Assembly (NCBI RefSeq): GCF_021283305.1
Contig: NZ_JAJSOK010000043.1
Coordinates: 1-62,248 of the forward strand
Length of the DNA stretch: 62,248 nt
Source of the DNA: Pseudonocardia kujensis
Lineage (GTDB): Bacteria; Actinomycetota; Actinomycetes; Mycobacteriales; Pseudonocardiaceae
Reading direction: 5' to 3'
Below are positions 15,943-24,679 of the stretch, piece after piece (position 1 is the stretch's first letter; each line of letters starts with the position of its first letter). The notes beneath the pieces were generated by a model, which did no database searches, was not told the origin of the DNA, and was given only the letters and a program-made list of their open reading frames with translations. The position numbers and the translations under genes were made by a program.

Positions 15943-16338
15943 ATGCGGACCCTGCTCAACATCATCTGGCTCCTGCTGTGCGGGATCTGGCTCGCGCTCG
16001 GCTACGTGCTCGCCGGGGTCGTCTGCTGCATCCTCATCGTGACGATCCCGTTCGGCCTCGCGTCCTTCCGGATCGCCGACTTCGCGCTCTGGCCCTTCGG
16101 CCGGGAGCTGGTGCGGCGGCCCGACGCGGGGGCGCCGTCCGTCATCGGCAACATCATCTGGGTCGTCTTCGCCGGGTGGTGGCTGGCCGTCGCCCACCTC
16201 GTCACCGCGGTCGCGCTGGCCATCACGATCATCGGCATCCCGCTGGCGCTGGCGAACCTGAAGCTCATCCCGGTGTCGCTGGTCCCGCTGGGCCGGATCA
16301 TCGTCGACAGCCGCTCCGTCCGGACGACGGCCGCCTGA
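15943..16338 (+). CDS. yccF: YccF domain inner-membrane protein
   Basis: 131 residues from ATG 15943, preceded by GGGAGGAACC. Two YccF repeats are visible: LLNIIWLLLCGIWLALGYVL with ILIVTIPFGLASFRIADFAL, then GNIIWVVFAGWWLAVAHLVT with IIGIPLALANLKLIPVSL. Four membrane helices. YccF proteins have unknown function but occur widely as small membrane proteins. Monocistronic; 605 bases separate it from the previous forward ATG cluster. Confidence 0.85.
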   Translation: MRTLLNIIWLLLCGIWLALGYVLAGVVCCILIVTIPFGLASFRIADFALWPFGRELVRRPDAGAPSVIGNIIWVVFAGWWLAVAHLVTAVALAITIIGIPLALANLKLIPVSLVPLGRIIVDSRSVRTTAA

Positions 16339-16340
16339 GG

Positions 16341-16553
16341 TCAGGGTCGCGGCGGGGCCTCGGCGACGCGCTCGCCCCCAGGACGACGCCCATCCACAGG
16401 ATCAGCTGGCCGCGCAGGTCGCTGCCGCCGAGGAAACCCGGCCGCGCCGTCGCCGGCCCGATGACGAGGACGACGATCGGCAGCGACGCGGCCTGCTCGC
16501 GGGATGCAGCCGAGGTGTTACCAGGCGCAGGCGGGCCTCGGTACGGTCGGGCG
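16341..16553. other. Gap with a membrane-protein-like fragment on the minus strand
   Basis: No complete gene. The minus strand of about 16350-16500 reads ASLPIVVLVIGPATARPGFL then a hydrophobic QLILWMGVVLG without a credible start, family or ribosome site. It may be a fossil, or chance in a GC-rich frame. The plus strand carries only the leader of the DUF3500 gene. Confidence 0.25.
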
Positions 16554-17723
16554 ATGGCGGACCTGGGCTCGACGGCGAGGGCCGGGGCGGGCGCGCGCGA
16601 GGTCGCCGCGCGGATGGGCGAGGCCGCGGCCGCGTGGCTGGACTCCCTCGATCCGGCGCAGCGGGCCACGGCGGGCGGCGCCGCGCCCACCGCGCAGGAG
16701 GAGACCGACGCCGAGCGGCGGCGCTGGTTCTACACCCCCACCGACCACGGCGGCCTGACGATGCACCAGCAGCGGCCCGCGCAGCAGCGAGCCGCCATGC
16801 GGCTGGTCGCGTCGGGGCTGTCGGCGCCGGCCTACGGCACCGTCGCCACCGTCATGGGCCTGGAGAACGTGCTCGACCGCACCGAGGGCTTCGTCGCCCG
16901 GTTCGACCGCGAGCGCGGCCGCGACCCCGGGATGTACCACCTGCGCGTGTTCGGCGACCCGACCGGGACGGGCTCGTGGGGGTGGCGCTTCGGCGGGCAC
17001 CACGTCTCGCTGAACAACCTGGTCGTCGACGGCGCGCTGGTCGCCTGCACGCCGTGCTTCCTCGGCGCCGACCCGGCCCGCTCCCCGCTGCTCGGCGGGG
17101 CGGAACTGCGCCCGCTCGCCCGCGTCGAGGACCTGGCGCGGGAGCTCGTCCGCTCGCTGCGCCCCGAGCTCGCCGCGCGGGCCACGCTGCTGCCGCGGGC
17201 GCCGTCGGACATCGTGGCGGGCAACCGCACCCGGGTCGCGGAGGGCGACCGGGTGATCCCGCTCGCCGGCATCTGGCGCGGCCGGTTCGCCGACGACGCG
17301 GAGCAGCAGCGCCTGCAGGCCGCGAGCGACGCGATCGACGAGGCCAGCGGGCTCGACGGCGCCGACCACGAGGCCGTCGCGATCAGCTCCGCGCCGAAGG
17401 GGGTCCCCGCCGCCGAGCTCGACGCCGGCCAGCGCGAGCTGCTCCGGGCCCTGCTCGGCACGTACCTCGACCGCGCCCCGGCGGAGGTCTCGCCCCTCGC
17501 GCGCTACGCCGACGACCGGGCCCTCGACGAGGTGCACGTCGCCTGGGCGGGACCCACCGCGCCGGGCGAGCCGCACTACTACCGGCTGCAGGGCCCTCGG
17601 CTGCTCGTCGAGTGGGACAACACCCAGCGCGGGGCCAACCACGCCCACTCGGTGTGGCGCGACCCGACCACGGACTTCGGGATCGACGTCCTCGCCGCGC
17701 ACCGGGCCCGGCACCACGCCTGA
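16554..17723 (+). CDS. DUF3500 domain protein
   Basis: 389 residues from ATG 16554. The family signature runs through most of the protein: RRWFYTPTDHGGLTMHQQRP near residue 60, WGWRFGGHHVSLNNLVVDG near 140, FLGADPAR, and the C-terminal EPHYYRLQGPRLLVEWDNTQ, then RGANHAHSVWRD. The conserved histidines (GGHH, NHAH) suggest a metal or substrate site; no reaction has been established for the family. No signal peptide. Stand-alone. Confidence 0.85.
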   Translation: MADLGSTARAGAGAREVAARMGEAAAAWLDSLDPAQRATAGGAAPTAQEETDAERRRWFYTPTDHGGLTMHQQRPAQQRAAMRLVASGLSAPAYGTVATVMGLENVLDRTEGFVARFDRERGRDPGMYHLRVFGDPTGTGSWGWRFGGHHVSLNNLVVDGALVACTPCFLGADPARSPLLGGAELRPLARVEDLARELVRSLRPELAARATLLPRAPSDIVAGNRTRVAEGDRVIPLAGIWRGRFADDAEQQRLQAASDAIDEASGLDGADHEAVAISSAPKGVPAAELDAGQRELLRALLGTYLDRAPAEVSPLARYADDRALDEVHVAWAGPTAPGEPHYYRLQGPRLLVEWDNTQRGANHAHSVWRDPTTDFGIDVLAAHRARHHA

Positions 17724-17736
17724 ACCACCGCCCTGA

Positions 17737-18132
17737 CTACCGGACGGCACCCGCGGTCACGATCACGGTCGAGCCGCTCACCGTCGCGCTGATCCCGGGC
17801 GTGGCGCTGGCGGAGGCCCAGGGGGTGCCGAAGGCGTCGACGTCGAACTCGACGTCGACGCGCAGGTGACCGGCGTCCGCCGGGAACTCCAGGCACAGGT
17901 CGGCCTTGTTCTCGTGGCCGAACCGGTGGCCGACCTCGAAGTCCCACGCCTGGTCCGTGTGCAGGACCGAGCCCACCGCCGGACGGCTCTCCCACTCGCC
18001 CGACTCGTACGCCACGATCGCGAGGTCGCGGTCGACGAGGTTGAGGATCTGGAACCGGCGGGCGTAGCCGGCCACGAGGACCTCGGCGTCGTCGACGGCG
18101 GTGGCGGGAGCGGTCGTGGCGGGGGCGGTCAT
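17737..18132 (-). CDS. Hypothetical protein, possible small beta-barrel
   Basis: 131 residues from ATG 18130-18132. A Thr/Ala-rich N-terminus is followed by RRFQILNLVDRDLAIVAYES, a Trp-containing segment (WDFEVGHRFGHENKADLCLE) and alternating strands (HLRVDVEFDVDAF … TVSGSTVIVTA). I cannot assign a family. It is convergent with the DUF3500 gene (13 bases between stops). The palindromic CGTCGACGTCG stretch at about 17837-17861 is coding sequence. Confidence 0.6.
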   Translation of the reverse strand: MTAPATTAPATAVDDAEVLVAGYARRFQILNLVDRDLAIVAYESGEWESRPAVGSVLHTDQAWDFEVGHRFGHENKADLCLEFPADAGHLRVDVEFDVDAFGTPWASASATPGISATVSGSTVIVTAGAVR

Positions 18133-18340
18133 GGCGGGCGTCCTTCGCTCGAGGTGGGGCCGGTCGACCGGGCGGTCGGCGGCTCCACGACGGTCCCGCC
18201 GACGCGGGCCGGGCCCCATCCGTCGCCCGGCCGGTCCGGCGCACGACCCGGCTGTCCGTCGATCGGTCGACACCCGGGCCCTGACGGCGAGGGGCCCCGA
18301 CGCGAGCGGGCAGGGGAGGTCCCCCGAAGCGGAGGCAGGA

Positions 18341-18412
18341 ATGACAGGCGCCGACGACGTCGCCCGCACGCTGTCCCGCTGCGGCCCGGAGGGGGCGCTG
18401 CGCGCGAGCTGA
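18341..18412 (+). CDS. 23-residue mini-ORF ahead of the cupin gene
   Basis: ATG 18341 is preceded by GGAGGCAGGA and reads 23 codons (MTGADDVARTLSRCGPEGAL plus three) to TGA 18412, 43 bases before the next start. The good ribosome site and position make a leader peptide or a truncated relict plausible; no recognisable motif. Confidence 0.3.
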   Translation: MTGADDVARTLSRCGPEGALRAS

Positions 18413-18455
18413 CCCGTCACCTCAGGAGAAGAACCGACACCGAACGGGAGACACC

Positions 18456-18830
18456 ATGTCCGAGACCCTGCAGCCCGTGGACCTCACCGTCGTCGACACG
18501 ACGACCGCGGAGTGGCAGAAGTTCCCGATCCCGCAGATCGACGCCGTGCTCGACTGCCTGCCGCTCCTGTCGGACCCCGACACCGGCATGCAGGTGATGA
18601 AGATGGTCTACAAGGCCGGTTTCACCAACCCCTGGCACACCCACCCGTGCGCCCACGGGATCTACGTCCTGGACGGCACGCTGTCGACCCACCAGGGCGA
18701 CTACCCGGCGGGCAGCTTCGTCTGGTTCCCGGAGGGCGGCACCATGCACCACGGCGCCACCGCCGACGCCGACTGCACCTTCCTGTTCATCACGAACAAG
18801 CCGTTCGACATCCACTACCCCACGGGCTGA
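18456..18830 (+). CDS. Cupin protein, acetylacetone/ChrR-like type
   Basis: 124 residues from ATG 18456. NPWHTHPCAHGIYVLDGTLS gives metal ligands in motif 1 (H-x-H then a later His), and FPEGGTMHHGATADADC supplies motif 2. The long acidic N-terminus (EWQKFPIPQIDAVLDCLPLL) resembles 2,4'-dihydroxyacetophenone or related cupin dioxygenases and ChrR-like domains. Probably a cytosolic mononuclear-metal protein; substrate unknown. Downstream is a convergent micro-gene. Confidence 0.75.
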   Translation: MSETLQPVDLTVVDTTTAEWQKFPIPQIDAVLDCLPLLSDPDTGMQVMKMVYKAGFTNPWHTHPCAHGIYVLDGTLSTHQGDYPAGSFVWFPEGGTMHHGATADADCTFLFITNKPFDIHYPTG

Positions 18831-18838
18831 CCGCCGGG

Positions 18839-19015
18839 TCAGCCCCGCCGCATCCGCTGCCGCAGCGCGAGCACCGCCCGGTCGCGCAGCTCGTCGGCCG
18901 CCTTGATCCCGGTCTGGACGAACGGGATCATGTCCCGGACCAGGTCCAGGACCGCGGCCGTCACGTCCTCCGGCCGCGCCGACCGCGCGCGCCACGTCCC
19001 CGGTACCACTGCCAC
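18839..19015 (-). CDS. 58-residue basic helical protein
   Basis: GTG 19013-19015 opens 58 codons ending at TGA 18839-18841. The segment DVTAAVLDLVRDMIPFVQTG, then IKAADELRDRAVLALRQRMR, is a clean amphipathic helix pair. A GGGGGTGG stretch lies upstream. Codon use fits the neighbours and the frame fills an otherwise empty minus strand, so I consider it likely real. Function unknown. Confidence 0.5.
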   Translation of the reverse strand: MAVVPGTWRARSARPEDVTAAVLDLVRDMIPFVQTGIKAADELRDRAVLALRQRMRRG

Positions 19016-19211
19016 ACCGCCACCCCCTGCACTCGGTTCCGGTGGCAGCTAAACCGAGGGCGGGCCGACACGCCAGGGCCCGGCGCCGTCTCGTCCGGTC
19101 TCCGGCGAAAGTCGGGTCGGGGCCGTCCCGCGCCGGACGTACGGAAAGGACCACGAACGGCGTGGCGCCTGCCACACTGGACCGCTCGACGAGTGCCGCG
19201 GAGGCCGCCCG

Positions 19212-21023
19212 GTGAACACCACGCGCGCCCACGGCACCGCCCTGCAGCGGCTCGCGGTCGCCCTGCTCGGTGCCGTCACGCCCGAGGCGATCGGCCGGGT
19301 GGCCGTCACCGTCTCGGTCCAGCTGCTGGCCGCCGACGCCGGGGTCCTCTTCGACCGCACCGACGCCTGCACCCTGACCTCGCTGTTCAGCATCGGCTGG
19401 CCCGCCGAGATCGAGGCGCAGTACCGGCACCTCGCGCTGCACCGGGGCCGCCCGCTGTCCGACGCCGTGCTCGACGGCAGCGCCGTGTGGCTCGAGGGCG
19501 CCGACCAGTGGCGCGCCCGCTACCCGGAGATGGCCCCGATCGGCACCGCGGGCGACCGCGAGGCCACTGCCTGCCTGCCGCTGCGCGTCGACGACCGCGA
19601 CCTCGGCGCGATCGTGTTCAGCTTCGACCACCCGCACGCCTTCGGGCCCGACGAGCGCGCCTACCTCGAGGCCGTCGCCGCCCTCTGCGCGCAGGCGCTG
19701 GACCGCGCCCGGCTGCTCGTGGTGGAGCGCCGCGCGCGGGCCGACGCCGAGCGCGAGCGCGACCGCATGGAGGTCCTGGCCCGCACGGCGGGGCTGATGG
19801 AGGAACCGCTGTCGGTCGAGGAACGCCTGCAGCGGCTGGCCGACCTGATGGTGCCCGCCCTGGCCGACTGGTGCGCCGTGCACCTCGTGCGCGGCGACGA
19901 GGTGGAACAGATCGCCGTCGCCCACGACGACCCGGCCCGGCTCGACTTCGTGCTGCGGCTGCAGGAGCGGTACCCGCCCGACCCGTCGGCGCGCACCGGC
20001 GCGTTCGAGGTGAGCCGCAGCGGCACACCCTCGTTCCTGCCCGACATCCCGGACGAGCTCCTCGTCGCCGGGGCCGTCGACGAGGAACACCTGCAGCTGA
20101 TCCGGTCGATCGGCATGCGATCGGCGGTCCTGGTGCCGCTGGTGGTGCGCGGGCACAGCCTCGGAGCGCTCACGCTGGTGCACGCCGAGTCCGGCCGGCG
20201 GTTCGACGAGCTCGATCTCGCGTTCGTGCAGCGCGTCGCGGGGACCGCCGCCGTCGCCCTGGACAACGCCCGGCTGTACCAGCAGCAGCGGCGGATCGCC
20301 CACACCCTGCAGGCGGCGCTGCTGCCGACGGGCCTGCCCGACGCGCCGGGGCTGCGGCTGGCCGCGCGGTACCGGCCGCAGACCGACGAGCGGACCGGCG
20401 TCGAGGTGGGCGGGGACGTCTACGACGTGGTGGCCGCCCCGGACGGGCGCTGGGCGGCGGTGGTGGCCGACGTCTGCGGCAAGGGCCCGGACGCCGCCGC
20501 CCTCACCGCCCTGATCCGGCACACCCTGCGCGCCGAGGTCGCCCACGGCCTCGGCCCGGTCGACGCGCTGCGCCGGCTCAACGACGCGATGCTGCGCGAG
20601 GCCCGCGCCGACGGCCGGTTCGCGACGGTGGCGCACGCGCGGATCGCGGTCGAGGCCGACGGCGGGGCCACGGTGACGCTGGTCGGCGCCGGCCACCCGC
20701 CTGCGCTGGTGCGCCGCGCGGACACGGTCGAGCTCGTCCCGACGCCCGGGACCCTGCTCGGCGTGTTCCCCGACCCGGTGCTGCGCGAGACGACGCTCCG
20801 GCTGGACCCGGGGGACATACTGGTGCTGTACACCGACGGGGTGACGGAGGCCCGAGGCGTGGACGGGTTCTACGGCGTGGAACGCATGACCGCAGCGGCG
20901 GGCGCACCCGGCCCGTGGACCGCCGCGGCGCTCGCCGACGCGCTGTTGACGGACGTCGTGACCTTCCAGCAGGGCGTGCTGCGCGACGACATCGCCCTGC
21001 TCGTCGTCGAGGTGGCACCGTGA
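19212..21023 (+). CDS. GAF-GAF-SpoIIE (PP2C) phosphatase, RsbU/RsbP-like
   Basis: 603 residues from GTG 19212. GAF domain 1 spans about 15-165 (LLAADAGVLFDRTDACTLTS), GAF 2 about 205-355 (VLVPLVVRGHSLGALTLVHA), and a SpoIIE phosphatase about 365-600 with metal motifs VGGDVYDVV, VVADVCGKGPDAAALTALIR, GAGHPPALVRR and ILVLYTDGVTEARG … DDIALLVVEV. It should dephosphorylate a STAS anti-anti-sigma factor in response to ligand or redox sensed by the GAF domains. Its stop overlaps the GTG of the STAS gene, a direct enzyme-substrate pairing. Confidence 0.9.
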   Translation: MNTTRAHGTALQRLAVALLGAVTPEAIGRVAVTVSVQLLAADAGVLFDRTDACTLTSLFSIGWPAEIEAQYRHLALHRGRPLSDAVLDGSAVWLEGADQWRARYPEMAPIGTAGDREATACLPLRVDDRDLGAIVFSFDHPHAFGPDERAYLEAVAALCAQALDRARLLVVERRARADAERERDRMEVLARTAGLMEEPLSVEERLQRLADLMVPALADWCAVHLVRGDEVEQIAVAHDDPARLDFVLRLQERYPPDPSARTGAFEVSRSGTPSFLPDIPDELLVAGAVDEEHLQLIRSIGMRSAVLVPLVVRGHSLGALTLVHAESGRRFDELDLAFVQRVAGTAAVALDNARLYQQQRRIAHTLQAALLPTGLPDAPGLRLAARYRPQTDERTGVEVGGDVYDVVAAPDGRWAAVVADVCGKGPDAAALTALIRHTLRAEVAHGLGPVDALRRLNDAMLREARADGRFATVAHARIAVEADGGATVTLVGAGHPPALVRRADTVELVPTPGTLLGVFPDPVLRETTLRLDPGDILVLYTDGVTEARGVDGFYGVERMTAAAGAPGPWTAAALADALLTDVVTFQQGVLRDDIALLVVEVAP

Positions 21024-21436
21024 ACCCCGTCCCGGACGGCCCCGTTCCGGGCAGCACCGCCCCGGACGGCACCACCCCGGACGGCACCACCCGGGAGGAG
21101 ACCGTCCCGGGGGGCGCCGCCGTCGCCGAGGTCGTGCTGGAGGGGGAGCTCGACATCTCCACCCTCGACGGCGCCATGCGCCGGGTCGAGGAGGCCGAGC
21201 GGGACCGGCCGCGCCTGCTCGTCGTCGACCTCTCGCAGCTGGCGTTCGTCGACTCGTCCGGGGTCCGCCTGGTGCTCCTCGCCCAGGAACGGGCCCGGGC
21301 CGGGGGCCGGCGGCTGGCCGTGCGGCTGGGCACGGGACCGGCGCTGCGCGTGTTCCAGGCGCTGGGCCTGCTGGACAAGCTCGACGTGCTCCCGCCGCCT
21401 CCCGTCGGCGAGACCGCGCCCGGCGCACGGACCTGA
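21020..21436 (+). CDS. STAS anti-anti-sigma factor
   Basis: 138 residues from GTG 21020 (GTGA overlap with the phosphatase). Residues 1-30 are a PDGTT-repeat linker. Residues 32-125 are STAS: VVLEGELDISTLDGAMRRVE, then LLVVDLSQLAFVDSSGVRLV with the phosphorylatable serine in DSSG, and LGLLDKLDVLPP at the end. In partner switching the dephosphorylated form frees a sigma factor from a kinase-like anti-sigma factor; that kinase is not adjacent here. Confidence 0.9.
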   Translation: MNPVPDGPVPGSTAPDGTTPDGTTREETVPGGAAVAEVVLEGELDISTLDGAMRRVEEAERDRPRLLVVDLSQLAFVDSSGVRLVLLAQERARAGGRRLAVRLGTGPALRVFQALGLLDKLDVLPPPPVGETAPGART

Positions 21437-21443
21437 CGACCGC

Positions 21444-21461
21444 GTCCGGCGCGCGCCGGAC
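21444..21461. promoter_or_regulatory. 18-base perfect palindrome ahead of the kynurenine operon
   Basis: GTCCGGCGCGCGCCGGAC lies between the STAS stop and kynA start (20 bases before ATG 21481). It could be a short terminator hairpin (6-bp stem with 6-base loop) or an operator governing the operon. No regulator gene is adjacent to decide. Confidence 0.45.
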
Positions 21462-21480
21462 CTCCACCCCGGGAGCACCG

Positions 21481-22341
21481 ATGACGTCGCCACCGGCGGG
21501 CAACACCAGGTCGCTGGAGGCGGACATCGTCCGGGACCTCCGGTCGACGACCTCGTACGGCACCTACCTGTGCCTCGACCGGCTGCTCGACGCCCAGCAC
21601 CCGCGCAGCGAGCCGCCGCACCACGACGAGATGCTGTTCATCATCCAGCACCAGGTGTCGGAGCTGTGGCTCAAGCTGGTCCTGCACGAGCTGCGCGCCG
21701 CGATGCGCAACATCGCGGCGGACGACCTGGCGCTCGCCCTCAAGCAGCTGGCCCGCATCAAGCACGTGCAGCGCACGCTCACCGACCAGTGGTCGGTGCT
21801 GGCCACGCTGACCCCCGCCGAGTACGCCGAGTTCCGGCCCGCGCTCGGGCCGTCGTCGGGTTTCCAGTCCCATCAGTACCGCGCGGTGGAGTTCGCGCTC
21901 GGCAACAAGAACGCCGACATGATCGAGGTGTTCGGCCACGACCCGGCCGCGCAGGCGCTGCTGCGCGAGCTGCTCGACGCGCCGAGCCTCTACGACGAGT
22001 TCCTGCACTACCTCGCCCGGCTGGGCCACGCGGTGCCGGCGCACCTCCTCGAGCGCGACGTCCGGCGGGCCCACACCTTCGACGCGGGCCTGGTCGAGGT
22101 GTTCCGCCGGGTCTACGAGCACGCCCACGACCACTGGGCGGTCTACGAGACCTGCGAGGAGCTGGTCGACATCGAGGAGAACTTCCAGCTGTGGCGCTTC
22201 CGGCACCTCAAGACCGTCGAGCGGACGATCGGGTTCAAGCGCGGCACGGGCGGGTCGAGCGGGGTCACGTTCCTGCGGGAGGCCCTCTCGCTGACCTTCT
22301 TCCCCGAGCTGTACGCCGTCCGCACCGAGATCGGACGGTGA
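21481..22341 (+). CDS. kynA: Tryptophan 2,3-dioxygenase
   Basis: 286 residues. Heme enzyme that opens the indole ring of L-tryptophan to N-formylkynurenine. FIIQHQVSELWLKLVLHELR contains the active-site His57, and RHLKTVERTIGFKRGTGGSS carries the heme-ligand His242 and the substrate-binding GTGGSSG loop. Length matches bacterial tetrameric TDO (about 280). First of six overlapping genes; the TGA overlaps the following GTG. A palindrome sits 20 bases upstream. No kynurenine formamidase gene is found in the window. Confidence 0.95.
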   Translation: MTSPPAGNTRSLEADIVRDLRSTTSYGTYLCLDRLLDAQHPRSEPPHHDEMLFIIQHQVSELWLKLVLHELRAAMRNIAADDLALALKQLARIKHVQRTLTDQWSVLATLTPAEYAEFRPALGPSSGFQSHQYRAVEFALGNKNADMIEVFGHDPAAQALLRELLDAPSLYDEFLHYLARLGHAVPAHLLERDVRRAHTFDAGLVEVFRRVYEHAHDHWAVYETCEELVDIEENFQLWRFRHLKTVERTIGFKRGTGGSSGVTFLREALSLTFFPELYAVRTEIGR

Positions 22342-23351
22342 CCGTGGCCCCGGTGACCGACGTCCACACCCACTACGTCCCGCGGGGCTGGCCCGCGCTG
22401 CCCGGCACCGGTCCGCGGCCGTCGTTGCGGGTCGACGGGCCCGCCACCGCGACGATCCTGCTCGGCGAGCGCCCGTTCCGGGCGATCACCGACTCGGCCT
22501 GGAACGCCGACGTGCGGCTGGCCCACATGGACGCCCACGGCGTGGACCGGCAGGTCCTCTCCCCCACGCCGGTCTTCTTCTCCTACGAGCAGGAGGCCGA
22601 CGCCGCGGCCCGCACCGCCGCCGTGTTCAACGACCTCGCGTTGGGGATCGCCGCCGAGGCCCCCGGCCGGTTGCTGCCCTTCTGTCAGGTCCCGCTGCAG
22701 GACACCGACGCCGCGTGCCGGGAGCTGGACCAGGCCGTGGCGGCCGGGCACGCGGGCGTCGAGATCGGCAACCACGTCGGCGACCGCGACCTCGACGACG
22801 TCGGCATCGTGACGTTCCTGCAGCACGCCGCCGCCCTCGGGGTGCCGGTGTTCGTGCACCCCTGGGACATGCCGGAGTCGTTGCGGACCTCGCGGTGGAT
22901 GGCGCAGTGGCTGGTGGGGATGCCGGCCGAGACGCACCTGTCGGTGCTGGCGCTGGTGCTCGGCGGCGTGTTCGACGAGATCGGCCCCGAGCTGCGGATC
23001 TGCTTCGCCCACGGCGGCGGGTCCTTCCCGTTCTGGGTCGGCCGGATGGACAACGCCTGGCGCGAGCGGCACGACGTCGTGGGCACCTCCGCGCTGCCGC
23101 CCTCGGGCTATCTCGACCGCTTCTTCGTCGACTCGGTGGTGTTCGACGAGCGGGCGCTGCGGCTGCTGGTCGACACCCTCGGCGCCGAGCGGGTCCTGCT
23201 CGGTACCGACTACCCGTACCCGCTCGGGGAGCAGGCGCCCGGGTCGCTGATCCGCGGCGCGTCCTTCCTCACCGAGGACCGGCGGGACCTGCTGCTGGGC
23301 GGCAACGCCGAGGCCTTCCTGGGCCTGCCCGGGCGCGAGGGGACGCGATGA
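22338..23351 (+). CDS. nbaD: Aminocarboxymuconate-semialdehyde decarboxylase (ACMSD)
   Basis: 337 residues from GTG 22338 (overlaps kynA stop; GTG 22344 also possible). Amidohydrolase-fold metal enzyme removing CO2 from 2-amino-3-carboxymuconate semialdehyde, diverting it from quinolinate/NAD synthesis. Metal ligands are visible: TDVHTHYVP (His10, His12), VFVHPWDMPE, CFAHGGGSFP and GTDYPYPLGE. Length is nearly identical to human ACMSD (336). The stop overlaps the kynU start as ATGA. Confidence 0.92.
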   Translation: MTVAPVTDVHTHYVPRGWPALPGTGPRPSLRVDGPATATILLGERPFRAITDSAWNADVRLAHMDAHGVDRQVLSPTPVFFSYEQEADAAARTAAVFNDLALGIAAEAPGRLLPFCQVPLQDTDAACRELDQAVAAGHAGVEIGNHVGDRDLDDVGIVTFLQHAAALGVPVFVHPWDMPESLRTSRWMAQWLVGMPAETHLSVLALVLGGVFDEIGPELRICFAHGGGSFPFWVGRMDNAWRERHDVVGTSALPPSGYLDRFFVDSVVFDERALRLLVDTLGAERVLLGTDYPYPLGEQAPGSLIRGASFLTEDRRDLLLGGNAEAFLGLPGREGTR

Positions 23352-24679
23352 ACACCGTGGTGCGCCCGGTCGACGAGGCGCACGCGCTCCACCTCGACGC
23401 CGTCGACCCGCTGCCCGCGCGGCGGGCCGACTTCCACCTGCCGCCGGCCACCGCCGGCGACCACCCCGAGGTCGCGTACCTGGCGGGCAACTCGCTGGGG
23501 CTCCAGCCGCGCGCCACCCGCGCGGCCGTCGAGCAGGAGCTGGCCGACTGGGCGCGGCTCGGGGTCGAGGGGCACCTGGAGGCGGGCCGGCCGTGGAAGC
23601 CGTACCACGAGCTCCTGCGCGAGGGCGCCGCCCGGCTCGTCGGCGCCCTGCCGGCCGAGACCGTCGCGATGAACTCCCTGACGGTCAACCTGCACCTGAT
23701 GATGATCAGCTTCTACCGGCCCACCCCGGAGCGGTACGCGATCGTCGTCGAGGACAGCACCTTCCCGTCGGACTCCTACGCCGTGCAGAGCCAGGCGCGG
23801 CTGCACGGGCTCGACCCGGCCGTGGCGGTCGTCCGGCTCCGCCCGCGCCCGGGCGAGGACTGCCTGCGCACCGAGGACGTGCTGGCGTTCCTGCGCCGCG
23901 AGGGGTACCGGGTCGCGCTGGTGCTGCTCGGCGGGGTCAACTACCTGACCGGCGAGCTGATGGACATCCCCGCGGTCACGGCGGCGGGTCGGGCGGCGGG
24001 CGCCGTGGTCGGCTGGGACCTGGCGCACGCCGTCGGCAACGTCCCGCTGCGGCTGCACGAGTGGGGCGTCGACTGGGCCGCGTGGTGCCACTACAAGTAC
24101 GTCAACGGCGGGCCGGGGGCGGTCGCCGGGTGCTTCGTGCACGAGCGGCACCTCGCCGACCGGACCCTGCCGAAGCTGCAGGGCTGGTGGAGCACCGATC
24201 CCGCGACCCGCTTCGCGATGGGCCCCGACGTCGATCCCGTCGACACCGCCGACTCGTGGCAGCTGTCCAACCCGCCGATCCTGGCGATGGCGCCGGTCCT
24301 GGTCGCCCTGCGCCTGTTCGACGAGGTCGGGATGGGAGCGCTCCGGGAGCGCAGCGTCCGGCTCACCGGCTACCTCGCCGACCTGCTGGCAGGGGCGTGC
24401 GCGGACGCGCCGGCCCGGGTGATCACCCCCGCCGACCCGGAGCGACGCGGCTGCCAGCTGTCGGTGCGGATCACCGGGACGCCGGCCGACGAGGTCTGCG
24501 CGCGGCTGCGCCACGAGCACGGGGTGATCGCCGACGCCCGCCCGCCCGACGTCGTCCGGTTCGCGCCGGTCCCCCTCTACTGCACCCACCACGACGCCTG
24601 GCGGGCGGCGACCGCGCTGGCCGCCGTGCTGTCGTCCGGTCCCCTGTCGTGCGGCCCCGGGGAGACGCACCATGGCTGA
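23348..24679 (+). CDS. kynU: Kynureninase
   Basis: 443 residues from ATG 23348. PLP enzyme cleaving kynurenine or 3-hydroxykynurenine to (3-hydroxy)anthranilate and alanine. Signature blocks include YLAGNSLGLQPRA, VVEDSTFPSDSYAVQSQ, VGWDLAHAVGNVPLRLHEWG and the PLP-lysine motif WCHYKYVNGGPGAVAG (Lys near residue 250), with FAPVPLYCTHHDAW at the C-terminus. Length is slightly above Pseudomonas KynU (416). It overlaps kmo by 8 bases. Confidence 0.95.
   Translation: MNTVVRPVDEAHALHLDAVDPLPARRADFHLPPATAGDHPEVAYLAGNSLGLQPRATRAAVEQELADWARLGVEGHLEAGRPWKPYHELLREGAARLVGALPAETVAMNSLTVNLHLMMISFYRPTPERYAIVVEDSTFPSDSYAVQSQARLHGLDPAVAVVRLRPRPGEDCLRTEDVLAFLRREGYRVALVLLGGVNYLTGELMDIPAVTAAGRAAGAVVGWDLAHAVGNVPLRLHEWGVDWAAWCHYKYVNGGPGAVAGCFVHERHLADRTLPKLQGWWSTDPATRFAMGPDVDPVDTADSWQLSNPPILAMAPVLVALRLFDEVGMGALRERSVRLTGYLADLLAGACADAPARVITPADPERRGCQLSVRITGTPADEVCARLRHEHGVIADARPPDVVRFAPVPLYCTHHDAWRAATALAAVLSSGPLSCGPGETHHG

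Noticed and set aside
17837..17861. GTCGACGTCGAACTCGACGTCGACG palindrome
   Set aside because: Lies within coding sequence and reflects Val-Asp codons; no promoter context.
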